A stretch of 64,000 bases of DNA. Origin: Qipengyuania aurantiaca (lineage in GTDB: Bacteria > Pseudomonadota > Alphaproteobacteria > Sphingomonadales > Sphingomonadaceae). This document shows positions 8,470 through 15,919 of this stretch, piece by piece (the stretch's first letter is position 1; each line of letters starts with the position of its first letter). Made by a program: the position numbers and the translations under genes. The stretch lies in the NCBI RefSeq assembly GCF_019711375.1, contig NZ_CP081295.1, positions 682,001 to 746,000 of the forward strand, given 5' to 3'. The notes beneath the pieces were generated by a model. The model searched no databases. It was not told where the DNA came from and worked only from the letters and a program-made list of their open reading frames with translations.

Positions 8470-8798
8470 TGGACGACGACAAAAAGGACGAGGTCTATTC
8501 CGACTTCTACGACTGCGTGAATTTGCAGCCAAAGGAACTGGAAGAATGGCTCGACACCGAGGAATCGAAGTCCGTCGGCGATAGCGACAGCGGGGAGAGC
8601 ACCGGCCACAAGTCGGGCCGCCGCATCGTCGAGATCAAGAACACGAAGAAAGCCGATCTTACCGACAGCCAGTACGAGCATATGCAGAAAGTCGTCGGCT
8701 ATGTGCATCGTCACACGGCGCAGAAACCGTCTGGCGACATCGAGGACAGCGACTGGCGCTACAGCCTCATGAACTGGGGCCACGACCCCTGTAAGTAA
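8469..8798 (+). CDS. DUF3140 family protein
   Basis: 109 residues. The order of conserved patches fits DUF3140: an N-terminal YSDFYDCVNLQPKELEEWL, the central GRRIVEIKNTKKADLTDSQY, then VGYVHRH and the C-terminal WRYSLMNWGHDP. Proteins of this family are described as DNA-binding-like by some annotators, but no activity is established. Cytoplasmic. The stop TAATG overlaps the next start, continuing the coupled chain of small proteins. Confidence 0.85.
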   Translation: MDDDKKDEVYSDFYDCVNLQPKELEEWLDTEESKSVGDSDSGESTGHKSGRRIVEIKNTKKADLTDSQYEHMQKVVGYVHRHTAQKPSGDIEDSDWRYSLMNWGHDPCK

Positions 8799-9232
8799 TG
8801 CCGGACAAAGCCTCTTTCGATCACTTCCTCGCTGCGCAGGACCGAGGCGGCACCTATGACAACGCGCTTTCGGAAATTGCCGAGGGCAACAAGCGAAGCC
8901 ACTGGATGTGGTTCGTCTTCCCGCAGCTTGCCGGGCTCGGCTCCAGCGCGCAGGCCCGCAAGTTCGCTTTGGCGGACCTCGGCGAAGCGCGCGCCTATTG
9001 CCGGCACGAGGAGCTTGGTCCTCGCCTCTTCGAAGCAACCGAAGCCATGCTCGAATGGGCCGGAACGATGAGCGCGGCGGATATCCTCGGCGATGTCGAC
9101 GCGATGAAGTTCCGCAGCTCGATGACCCTTTTCGAACGCGCCTGCGACGATGAGGACGCTGCTGTCTTCGCCGATGCGCTCGAAGCCTTCTACGAGGGCG
9201 AGAGGTGCCCCCTGACGCTGGAGCGGTTATGA
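8798..9232 (+). CDS. DUF1810 family protein
   Basis: 144 residues with the DUF1810 hallmarks: FDHFLAAQD at the N-terminus, RSHWMWFVFPQLAGLGSS near residues 30-47, and DAMKFRSSMTLFE near 105. Full family length (about 140 residues). Function is unestablished; structures show an all-helical fold. It overlaps the following channel-like gene by ATGA, so the two products are made together. Confidence 0.88.
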   Translation: MPDKASFDHFLAAQDRGGTYDNALSEIAEGNKRSHWMWFVFPQLAGLGSSAQARKFALADLGEARAYCRHEELGPRLFEATEAMLEWAGTMSAADILGDVDAMKFRSSMTLFERACDDEDAAVFADALEAFYEGERCPLTLERL

Positions 9233-9714
9233 GCAACGAGCTTCCCGACAACGCGCAGGTCATCAGCGCGACTTTCAACGAACAACTGCTGATCGGTCTC
9301 GGCATGATCGCCGTCTGCGTCATCATCCACGGGCTGGGCCTGTTCACTATCAAACGTGTGATCACTCGCGAGAGCATGAAGCAGCGCGTCAGCTCGCTGC
9401 GTCCGCTGTCTTTCACCGGCTCGCTTTTCACCCTGCTCGCCGTCTTCGCCATCATCGTCGTGCATTTCGTCGAGATCTGGCTGTTCGCCTTTCTCTACGA
9501 CTATCTCGGCGCGCTTCATTCCTTCAGCGAGGCGCTGTATTTCTCGACCATCAGCTACTCGACGGCTGGCTATTCCGACGCGCTGATCCATGAACAGTGG
9601 CGCATGGTCGCGGCGCTGGAAGGAGTTATGGGCGTGATCCTGCTGGGCTGGTCGACCGCCTTCTTCGTGCGCGTGCTGGGCCGGCTGGAAGGCGACGACG
9701 CCGAGGCGCGCTAG
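9229..9714 (+). CDS. Two-pore-helix ion-channel-like membrane protein with altered selectivity filter
   Basis: 161 residues from the ATG at 9229 that overlaps the DUF1810 stop. Three or four hydrophobic segments are visible (about residues 20-38, 62-90 and 128-150). Between the last two lies a pore-loop-like stretch, ALYFSTISYSTAGYSD, placed exactly where K+ channels of the Ion_trans_2 type carry T-x-G-Y-G-D. Here it reads T-A-G-Y-S-D, so the second filter glycine is serine. The overall plan is a K+ channel pore module; conduction or selectivity may be changed or lost. Inner membrane. Confidence 0.8.
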   Translation: MSNELPDNAQVISATFNEQLLIGLGMIAVCVIIHGLGLFTIKRVITRESMKQRVSSLRPLSFTGSLFTLLAVFAIIVVHFVEIWLFAFLYDYLGALHSFSEALYFSTISYSTAGYSDALIHEQWRMVAALEGVMGVILLGWSTAFFVRVLGRLEGDDAEAR

Positions 9715-9747
9715 AGCTCTTTATCGAAGCCAGAAAGGGACCGAACG

Positions 9748-10038
9748 ATGGCAGTAGTGGCACGGTGGAACGGCGAGGAAATCGCCCGCAGCGACGATAC
9801 GGTCGTGGTCGAAGGCAACCACTATTTCCCCGCTTCCGATGTCGCGCGATCGGCGCTGGTGCCGAGCGAGCGCACCAGCGTTTGCCCGTGGAAGGGCACG
9901 GCGCAATACCACTCAGTGAACGCGGGCGGCGCGATCAACGCGGACGCGGCCTGGTACTATCCCGAACCCAAGCCCGAGGCCGCCGAAATCAAGGACCGCA
10001 TTGCGTTCTGGAACGGCGTCGAAGTCACCGAAGAGTGA
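9748..10038 (+). CDS. DUF427 domain-containing protein
   Basis: 96 residues matching the DUF427 pattern: RWNGEEIARSDDTVVVEGNHYF, then FPASDVARSALVP and CPWKGTAQYHSV. The family adopts a small beta-rich fold, is of unknown biochemical role and is widespread in stress gene sets. The ribosome binding site AGAAAGGGA precedes ATG. Its stop TGA overlaps a GTG start of the cupin gene (GTGA), so the two are coupled. Confidence 0.88.
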   Translation: MAVVARWNGEEIARSDDTVVVEGNHYFPASDVARSALVPSERTSVCPWKGTAQYHSVNAGGAINADAAWYYPEPKPEAAEIKDRIAFWNGVEVTEE

Positions 10039-10469
10039 CCACCGCCAGCGACCTCATCGACAGGCTCGGGCTGGCGCCCCATCCCGAAGGCGGCTGGTAT
10101 CGCGAAACCTGGCGAGCGCCCACAGACGAGGGCGAGCGCGCCAGCGCGACGGCGATCCATTTCCTCCTCGAACAGGGCCGATCCTCGCACTGGCATCGCG
10201 TCGACGCGGCGGAAATCTGGTTGTGGCACGCGGGCGATCCGCTGATCCTGTCGGTCGCGGCAGGCTATGATGCGGCGCCCGAGGATATCCGCATGGGGCG
10301 CGAGGTTCTCGCCGGAGAGGCGGTCCAGCACGTCATCCCCGCCGGACACTGGCAAGCCGCCGCGCCCGCAGAGGGCGAGCATGGCTATGCGCTGGTGTCC
10401 TGCATTGTCTCGCCCGGTTTCGAATTTTCCGGCTTCGAGCTCGCCCCGCCCGGCTGGTCGCCCGGATGA
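10035..10469 (+). CDS. DUF985/cupin_5-type cupin protein
   Basis: 144 residues from a GTG start at 10035 overlapping the previous stop. The DUF985 signature is clear: LGLAPHPEGGWYRETWR at residues 11-27, then a cupin barrel with SSHWHRVDAAEIWLWHAGDPL and a C-terminal FEFSGFELAPPGW. The His residues of HWHR and the following Glu are the usual metal-site candidates. Relatives bind small ligands of unknown identity. Coupled by ATGA to the DUF3253 gene. Confidence 0.9.
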   Translation: MTTASDLIDRLGLAPHPEGGWYRETWRAPTDEGERASATAIHFLLEQGRSSHWHRVDAAEIWLWHAGDPLILSVAAGYDAAPEDIRMGREVLAGEAVQHVIPAGHWQAAAPAEGEHGYALVSCIVSPGFEFSGFELAPPGWSPG

Positions 10470-10708
10470 CCCCGGAGGAAAGCGCGGTCCTGCATCGGCT
10501 GGCGCAGCGCGCGCCCGGCGCCACCCTCTGTCCCAGCGAAGCGGCTCGCGGCCTCGCGGGCGACAGCGGCGACTGGCGCGCTCGAATGGACGATGTACAC
10601 CGGGCCGTCGACGGTCTGTTGGAAGAAGGCCGCATCACGCTCAGCTGGAAAGGTTTGCCAATGGAGCGGCGTAACGGGCCCTACCGTATAGCGAAGGCGA
10701 GAGAATGA
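10466..10708 (+). CDS. DUF3253 family protein
   Basis: 80 residues resembling the small winged-helix-like DUF3253 family: the A-R-x-L-x-x-D-x-x-x-W-R core appears as EAARGLAGDSGDWRARM, followed by a beta-hairpin with GRITLSWKG and the C-terminal GPYRIAKA. Could bind nucleic acid, but no activity is known. Coupled through ATGA overlaps with the cupin gene and the DoxX-like gene. Confidence 0.8.
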   Translation: MTPEESAVLHRLAQRAPGATLCPSEAARGLAGDSGDWRARMDDVHRAVDGLLEEGRITLSWKGLPMERRNGPYRIAKARE

Positions 10709-11106
10709 TCCGCGCTGCTCTCCGCATCCTCCTCGCGCTGTTCTACGCCTATGCCGGCTACGCCCATATTGCGCGGCCGGAGCCGTTCCTCAGCATCATG
10801 CCCGAGGCCTTGCCCGCTCCCGAAGCCATCGTCTTCTGGACCGGCATTGCCGAACTGCTGGGCGCAACGGCGCTGCTCCAACAATTCTCGAAGGAATTGC
10901 GAAAAGCGGGCGCGATCGGTCTCGCGCTCTACGCGGTCTGCGTCTTTCCCGCCAACATCAACCACTTCGTCATGGACATGGCGCGCGCGGACGGCGGGTT
11001 CGGACTTGCCTATCACGTGCCGCGCATGATCGCGCAGCCGGTGCTGGTGTGGCTGGCCCTGTGGGTCGGCGGCGTCACGGACTGGCCGCGGCGCCGCCGC
11101 ACCTGA
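10705..11106 (+). CDS. DoxX-like membrane protein
   Basis: 133 residues with four hydrophobic helices. The N-terminal ILLALFYAYAGYAHIARPE and the central GIAELLGATALL match the DoxX/DoxD-like four-helix fold. Such proteins sit in the inner membrane; some take part in quinone or thiol redox chemistry, but most are uncharacterised. Last gene of the coupled run started at 7694, converging with the SWIB gene with only a few bases between stops. Confidence 0.82.
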   Translation: MIRAALRILLALFYAYAGYAHIARPEPFLSIMPEALPAPEAIVFWTGIAELLGATALLQQFSKELRKAGAIGLALYAVCVFPANINHFVMDMARADGGFGLAYHVPRMIAQPVLVWLALWVGGVTDWPRRRRT

Positions 11107-11110
11107 TCAC

Positions 11111-11362
11111 TTACGACATGTGCTTGGAAACGGCACCGGTCATCTTGAACATCGAGATCTGTTCCTTGCCGATGACAGCGCCGAGCTTGTCGTCGGGGTT
11201 GATCATGCGCTTGTCCTTCGAATCCTGAAGGTCGTTCGCCTTGATGTGGTCCCACACCTTCGAGGTGACCTGGGCGCGAGTCATGGGACCCTTGCCGACC
11301 ACGTTCTCGAGTTCCGGCGACAGGTTCACCGGCTTCTGCAGTGCGTTGTTCTTGCCAGCCAT
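11111..11362 (-). CDS. SWIB/MDM2 domain protein
   Basis: 83 residues, essentially one SWIB domain: VNLSPELENVVGKGPMTRAQ, then VWDHIKANDLQDSKDKRMI and NPDDKLGAVIGKEQISMFKM. Eukaryotic SWIB domains belong to chromatin remodelling and p53-binding proteins; stand-alone bacterial versions (Chlamydia and many proteobacteria) are thought to associate with DNA or topoisomerases. The ribosome binding site AAGGAACC precedes ATG. It lies downstream of the PEBP-like gene on the same strand, 32 bp away, probably cotranscribed. Confidence 0.9.
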   Translation of the reverse strand: MAGKNNALQKPVNLSPELENVVGKGPMTRAQVTSKVWDHIKANDLQDSKDKRMINPDDKLGAVIGKEQISMFKMTGAVSKHMS

Positions 11363-11394
11363 TTCAGGTTCCTTTCAGTTGGCTATGCTTATCA

Positions 11395-11976
11395 TTAGTC
11401 TTCGATATCGAAGTCTTCCGCGTCCAGCTCCTCGATCTCATGCCCTTCGAAACGGGCGGTGAGAACGGCGGCAGACAGGACGTGTCCCTTGATGTTCTTG
11501 CGCAATTCTTCGTAGCCCGCGCCGGGCATCAGCGTCAGCGGCAGGTCGACCGCGTAGAGCTGAAATACATAGGTGTGCTGCACGCCCAGCGGCGGGTCGG
11601 GCAGCAGCCATTCCGAATTGCCGACCGCGTTCTTGCCGGTGCGCGGCGGCGTCTCGCCTTCGAACAGCGCGCCCTTTTGCGCCTTCAGACCCCAGACGAG
11701 CCAGTGGACCTTGCCGTCATCGGCGTCTTCCACGACCAGCACCAGTTCCTGCGTGCCGGGAGGCGGCGCGGTCCATTCGAGCGGCGGGGCGACGGCGTCG
11801 TCTTCGATCGCGGTGAAGCTGGGATCGAGCTCGCCGCCGTTGCGGAAGGCCGCGCTGGTCAGCGTGAAGCCCGATTTGCCGAGCAGCTTTTCCTCGGCCA
11901 CTTCGCCGATGGTCAGCGATGCCGTGGCCTCGCCTCCGATTGCCTGCCGGACCCATTCGGGCGTGCCACTACTCAA
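11395..11976 (-). CDS. YbhB/YbcL (PEBP/Raf-kinase-inhibitor-like) protein
   Basis: 193 residues. The PEBP core is visible: FTLTSAAFRNGGELDPSFTA, then PPLEWTAPPPGTQELVLVVEDAD (D-x-D motif region), VHWLVWGL and the C-terminal HTYVFQLYAVD. Bacterial members are cytoplasmic or periplasmic proteins of unclear ligand. This one has no signal peptide and carries an N-terminal extension of about 35 residues and an acidic C-terminus. Probably transcribed with the SWIB gene. Confidence 0.88.
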   Translation of the reverse strand: MSSGTPEWVRQAIGGEATASLTIGEVAEEKLLGKSGFTLTSAAFRNGGELDPSFTAIEDDAVAPPLEWTAPPPGTQELVLVVEDADDGKVHWLVWGLKAQKGALFEGETPPRTGKNAVGNSEWLLPDPPLGVQHTYVFQLYAVDLPLTLMPGAGYEELRKNIKGHVLSAAVLTARFEGHEIEELDAEDFDIED

Positions 11977-12243
11977 ATCACCTACTCCGAAAACCTGTTT
12001 ACGGACGCCATTGCGCCTGTCGTAAGGGCAAGCCTAGGCACAGCGGCGGGGGGATGGCCATAAGCCGCAGATGCATTTGCACCGATTTCGGGGCATTTCA
12101 TCGTGGTTTTCCACCGTCTTTCGCCCTGATTACCGCTCACTAGCCCATCAATTGACGCAGCGCTTGCTCAGTGACGGTTAATTGGCCATCCATGATTGTC
12201 ATAAAGCAGCGCGAATTGGGGCGCGCTTTTTGGGAGATTCGGG
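11977..12243. other. Intergenic region, divergent promoters
   Basis: 267 bp between divergent PEBP-like and S41 peptidase genes. No open frame with a ribosome binding site is seen. It should hold promoters for both directions, but I recognise no specific operator; there is no GGAAC-type element. Confidence 0.5.
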
Positions 12244-13677
12244 ATGAAATGGGGTCGCACCACTCTATCGGGAATTCTTGCGCTGTCGCTGGCCGCGTGT
12301 GGCGGGGACGATAGCAGCCCGCGCGGAGGGCTTGGCGGCGGAGGTGGCGGTGGAGGCGACACCGGCCTCTGTTCGCTTTCGGCGCGGCAGGATTGGGCGT
12401 TGGCGGTGCTGCAGGAATGGTATCTCTATCCCGACCTTCTGAACACTGGCGTTAACAAGGCCGACTACAACACGTTGCAGGGTTACATCGACGCGGTAAC
12501 CGCGCCGGGCCAGGCGCTGTTCAATCCCGACGGCCTGTCGTCCAAGACGTTCACCTACATCACTTCCATTGAGGAGGAGAACGACCTCATCAACAACGGG
12601 TCGAACGCCGGCTTCGGCATTCGCCTGACCTATGACCAGGTGAACAACCGCGTTTTCGTGGCCGAGGTTTTCGAGAACGCTCCCGCCTTCCCGGCGGGCT
12701 TCGACCGTGGCACCGAGATCCTCCAGATCGAAGGCCAGTCGGTGTCCTCGCTGATGTCTTCGGGCGGTCCGGGCGCGGTGATCCAGGCTCTGGGGCCGAA
12801 CGATCTCGGCGTGACTCGCAGCTTTGTCATCCGGAGTGCGGCAGGCGTGCAGCAGACCGTCAGCGTGACCAAAGCGGAATATGCGCTCGATCCGATCTCG
12901 GATCGCTACGGCGTGCGTATCCTGTCCGACGGGGCTGGCGGCCGAGTCGGTTATATCAACCTGCGCACCTTCATCGTGCAGGACGCCGCGCGCCAGCTGC
13001 GCGAAGCCTTCCAGCAGTTCCGCAGCCAAGGGATCACCAATGTCATCCTCGACCTGCGCTACAACGGCGGCGGGCTCGTCTCGGTGGCCGACCTCCTTGG
13101 CGACCTGATGGGCGAAGGGCTGGAAGGCCAGCTCTTCTCCGAAACCAACTATCGCCCGTCCAAGTCCGCGCGCGACAGCTTCGAGCTGTTCCAGGAAGAA
13201 GCGGCGCAGATCGCGCCCATGAAACTGGCGGTGATCGGGCGGGGGGGCACGGCCTCGGCCAGCGAGCTGGTGGCCAATTCGATGATCCCCTACCTTGGCG
13301 ACAACATCGCGCTGGTGGGCACCGACACTTATGGCAAACCCGTCGGCCAGGACCCCTTCGACCGTCCCGAATGCGACGACCGCCTGCGCGCGGTGACCTT
13401 CAAGACGGTCAACGCCAACGGACAGGGCGATTATTTCGGCGGCCTTGCCAGCGTCATGCCCAACACCTGTTCGGCCGGGGACGACATCTTCAACCAGCTG
13501 GGCGATCCCAGCGAGCAGTCGGTTTCGGTCGCGCTCGACTTCCTTGCCGGTCGCACTTGCACGCCGATCACCGGCGCGGCCAAGGATGGACGCGTGCAGG
13601 CCGAAGGGATGCGGCGCGAGCTGCTCCAGCCGGCCACGCCGAGCGCGGCGCAGCATCGCAACCCGGGCCTGTTCTGA
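12244..13677 (+). CDS. S41 family C-terminal processing peptidase, lipoprotein
   Basis: 477 residues. The signal peptide ends in a lipobox (LSLAAC, Cys19), followed by a Gly-rich linker, so it is a lipid-anchored envelope protein. A PDZ-like segment (about residues 115-200) has GFGIRLTYDQVNNRVFVAEV and GTEILQIEGQSV. The tail-specific protease core has LDLRYNGGGLVSVADLLGDL and the catalytic Ser in GGTASASELVANS; the Lys partner is probably in DTYGKPVGQ. Function is likely periplasmic proteolysis of protein tails. It stands alone, with its own ribosome binding site (GGGAGATTCGGG), 26 bp upstream of the DUF962 gene. Confidence 0.92.
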   Translation: MKWGRTTLSGILALSLAACGGDDSSPRGGLGGGGGGGGDTGLCSLSARQDWALAVLQEWYLYPDLLNTGVNKADYNTLQGYIDAVTAPGQALFNPDGLSSKTFTYITSIEEENDLINNGSNAGFGIRLTYDQVNNRVFVAEVFENAPAFPAGFDRGTEILQIEGQSVSSLMSSGGPGAVIQALGPNDLGVTRSFVIRSAAGVQQTVSVTKAEYALDPISDRYGVRILSDGAGGRVGYINLRTFIVQDAARQLREAFQQFRSQGITNVILDLRYNGGGLVSVADLLGDLMGEGLEGQLFSETNYRPSKSARDSFELFQEEAAQIAPMKLAVIGRGGTASASELVANSMIPYLGDNIALVGTDTYGKPVGQDPFDRPECDDRLRAVTFKTVNANGQGDYFGGLASVMPNTCSAGDDIFNQLGDPSEQSVSVALDFLAGRTCTPITGAAKDGRVQAEGMRRELLQPATPSAAQHRNPGLF

Positions 13678-13703
13678 GGCGATAAGGATAGGAAGGGGCC
13701 GGA

Positions 13704-14036
13704 ATGGCGAAACAATACACGCGTTTCGAGGAGTTCTGGCCCTTCTACCTGCGCGAGCATTCCAAGCCGCGCACGCGCGCGCTGCATTATTTCGGGACGA
13801 CGCTGGTTGTCCTGCTCGCCATTGCGGCGCTGATGACCGGACGCTTCCTGCTGTTCGCCCTGATGCCGCTCGCGGGCTATTTCTTCGCCTGGATCGCGCA
13901 TTTCGGGGTCGAGAAGAACCGGCCCGCAACTTTCACCTATCCCCTGTGGAGCCTTGGCGCGGACTTCAAGATGTGGTGGCTGTGGCTGACCGGCCGCCTT
14001 GGCCCGGAACTCGATAAGGCGGGCGTCGAAGCTTAA
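13704..14036 (+). CDS. DUF962/Mpo1-like membrane protein
   Basis: 110 residues. The pattern FEEFWPFYLREHSKPRTRALHYFGT and the downstream GYFFAWIAHFGVEKNRPATF match DUF962 (Mpo1-like), including the two His residues (HY and HF) that are iron ligands in yeast Mpo1, a 2-hydroxy fatty acid dioxygenase. Two central membrane helices. An alpha-oxidation role for 2-hydroxy fatty acids is plausible, as sphingomonads make 2-hydroxy acids, but it is inferred. Its stop overlaps the converging DUF3429 gene by 4 bp. Confidence 0.87.
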   Translation: MAKQYTRFEEFWPFYLREHSKPRTRALHYFGTTLVVLLAIAALMTGRFLLFALMPLAGYFFAWIAHFGVEKNRPATFTYPLWSLGADFKMWWLWLTGRLGPELDKAGVEA

Positions 14037-14485
14037 GCGAAGGCAATCGCCAGCGTCATCAGGCCGAGCCCCAGCGAAAGCGGCGCGCGCAAGGCCAGCC
14101 ACCAGCGCGGCGCAAGGCTCGCCAGTCTCAGGTCCACCAGCAGCGCCAGCAGCAGGCCGGCGCCCATCATCACCAGCAGCGCCTCGAGCGCGAGCATCTC
14201 GATCGCCCAGCCGCCAAGCGCCGCCAGCGCGAGGAGGCTCGGCACCACCGCCGCGACCCATACCCAGCCAAGCCCGCCGCGCCGCTCGGCCGCCGGGGCC
14301 GTCGCTGCGATGCCCCACCAGGTTCCGCCGAGGAAGGTGAAGATCAGCGCGCTATAGATCCCCGCCAGCAGGGGCGCCGCGCTTGCAAGCTCGCCGGAGC
14401 GGCTGAAGGCAAGGCCAAGCAGCGCGATTTGCGGCAGGAGCCCGGCGAGCCCCAGCAGTCGCGGCCAGCGCGGCACTTTACGCAT
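14033..14485 (-). CDS. DUF3429 membrane protein
   Basis: 150 residues with five hydrophobic segments. The motif SALIFTFLGGTWWGIA (F-L-G-G-x-x-W-G) is the mark of the DUF3429 family of inner-membrane proteins of unknown function. It is 12 bp downstream of the COG3650-type lipoprotein gene on the same strand and is likely the last gene of that transcript. Confidence 0.82.
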   Translation of the reverse strand: MRKVPRWPRLLGLAGLLPQIALLGLAFSRSGELASAAPLLAGIYSALIFTFLGGTWWGIAATAPAAERRGGLGWVWVAAVVPSLLALAALGGWAIEMLALEALLVMMGAGLLLALLVDLRLASLAPRWWLALRAPLSLGLGLMTLAIAFA

Positions 14486-14497
14486 TGCCGCGCTCCA

Positions 14498-14926
14498 TCA
14501 CGGACGCTGCGGCCCGTCGAAGGGCTGGCGGTCGGTCCAGGCGCAGCCTTCGCGCTGCTCCTCGCCGATGCGCAGCGTGGCGGTGTAGGGATAGGTGCGG
14601 TCGCTCATCCCGTCCGAACATTCACCCGGCGTCACGGTGAGATCGAAATTGCGGTCGTCGACGAGGCCGGTCAGCGCCAGCCCGTTGTTTCCGGCAAAGC
14701 GCGTGACCTCGAAACGCGAGCCGTCCTGGTTTTCGGGCGTAGTGTAGAGCGCCTGGTCGCCCTTCACCTCGCCGCCCCAGAAGGGTTCGGTACCGGTGAG
14801 GTAGATGATCTCGGACGGTTCGATGGCGGAGAAGGCCTCGGTCGGCCCGCTGGCGGGCGCGCCCTCGCCCGATTGGCATCCGGCGAGCGCAAGGCCAAGC
14901 ACGGCGCAGGACAGGATCGATCTCAT
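14498..14926 (-). CDS. COG3650-type lipoprotein
   Basis: 142 residues. A signal peptide with lipobox LALAGC (Cys17) points to an outer- or inner-membrane lipoprotein. The mature part has GTEPFWGGEVKGDQALYTTP and a C-terminal CSDGMSDRTYPYTATLRI...C pair, the arrangement seen in COG3650 predicted membrane proteins; the two Cys may form a disulfide. Function unknown. Coupled to the upstream hydrolase gene by an ATGA overlap. Confidence 0.82.
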   Translation of the reverse strand: MRSILSCAVLGLALAGCQSGEGAPASGPTEAFSAIEPSEIIYLTGTEPFWGGEVKGDQALYTTPENQDGSRFEVTRFAGNNGLALTGLVDDRNFDLTVTPGECSDGMSDRTYPYTATLRIGEEQREGCAWTDRQPFDGPQRP

Positions 14927-15843
14927 GCCGCACTTCCCCCACGCACATTGGAGAGGAAGGCGGCGGTTTCGTCGAGCGCCTGGCGCCCTTCGGGGATCGG
15001 GAACAGCATCCAGTCGTGAAACATCTTCTCGTATTCGCGGTAAAGGGGTTTGGCGCCGAGCGCGGTCAGTTTTTCGACCAGCCGACGCGCATCGGGCAGC
15101 AGGATGTCATGCGTGCCCGCAAAAATCGCGATGGGCGGAAGGCCGTCGAGCTGCCCGAAAAGCGGGCTGAGGCGCGGATCGGTGAGCGGCAGGTCCCCGG
15201 CATAACGCGACCCGCAGGCCTTCAACCCCGCGATGGCAAGCATCCGGTCCTTGGGTTCGATCGGCGCCTGCCCCTCGTCGCTCGCTGTCGCATCGAGCCA
15301 GGGAGAATAGAGCACGAGCGCTGCCGGTTTTCCGGCCCCCTCGCCCGCCAGCCGCTGCGCCAGCGCGAGCGCCATGCCCGCGCCCGCGCTGTCCCCAAGG
15401 ATAGCGATGTTCCCGGGTCCGTGCCGCTCGGCAAGTCGTGCGAACAGCGCCTCCACCCCCGCAACCGTCTCGGCCGCCTTGGCTTCGGGCGCCAGCGGAT
15501 AGAGCGCCACGCTGGCGCTCGCCCCGGTCGCCGCGCACAGATGGCCGACCGCTTCCCAGTGGATCGCGGCGATATCCATGACGTAGCCGCCGCCGTGGAG
15601 ATAGAGGAGGTGCAGCCCGCCCGCCTGCGCGCCGCCCTTCGGCGTCATATGGACCACGGGAAAACCGTCCAGCTCCTCTTCCACGATGTCGAATTCGCGG
15701 TGCCACTTGCCGCGCGGACGGGGCGATGGCTTCTGCCGCATCTTCGCGATGCGCGCGTCCATCCTGTCGGGCTCGGAAAAGAACCGCTTCACGCCGAGCA
15801 GCGGCAAGGCCAGCTCGACCAGGCGGGCACGCAGGCTTGGCAT
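14923..15843 (-). CDS. Alpha/beta hydrolase, hormone-sensitive-lipase family
   Basis: 306 residues from the ATG at 15843. The oxyanion motif HGGGY lies near residue 80 and the nucleophile elbow GDSAGAG near 150. The catalytic Asp is probably in GTHDILLPDA and the His in FHDWMLFP. This is the type IV (HSL) esterase plan, acting on short acyl esters or lactones, cytoplasmic. I preferred the start at 15843, preceded by AAGGGAGTT, over an in-frame ATG 42 bp upstream that adds an unconserved lead. Confidence 0.9.
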   Translation of the reverse strand: MPSLRARLVELALPLLGVKRFFSEPDRMDARIAKMRQKPSPRPRGKWHREFDIVEEELDGFPVVHMTPKGGAQAGGLHLLYLHGGGYVMDIAAIHWEAVGHLCAATGASASVALYPLAPEAKAAETVAGVEALFARLAERHGPGNIAILGDSAGAGMALALAQRLAGEGAGKPAALVLYSPWLDATASDEGQAPIEPKDRMLAIAGLKACGSRYAGDLPLTDPRLSPLFGQLDGLPPIAIFAGTHDILLPDARRLVEKLTALGAKPLYREYEKMFHDWMLFPIPEGRQALDETAAFLSNVRGGSAA

Positions 15844-15919
15844 CGATGGAACTCCCTTGCAGACCGTCGGCAGGAGCCTAGCCATCGGGGCCTTCGCGGC
15901 AAGGACTATGTGAAGATGG

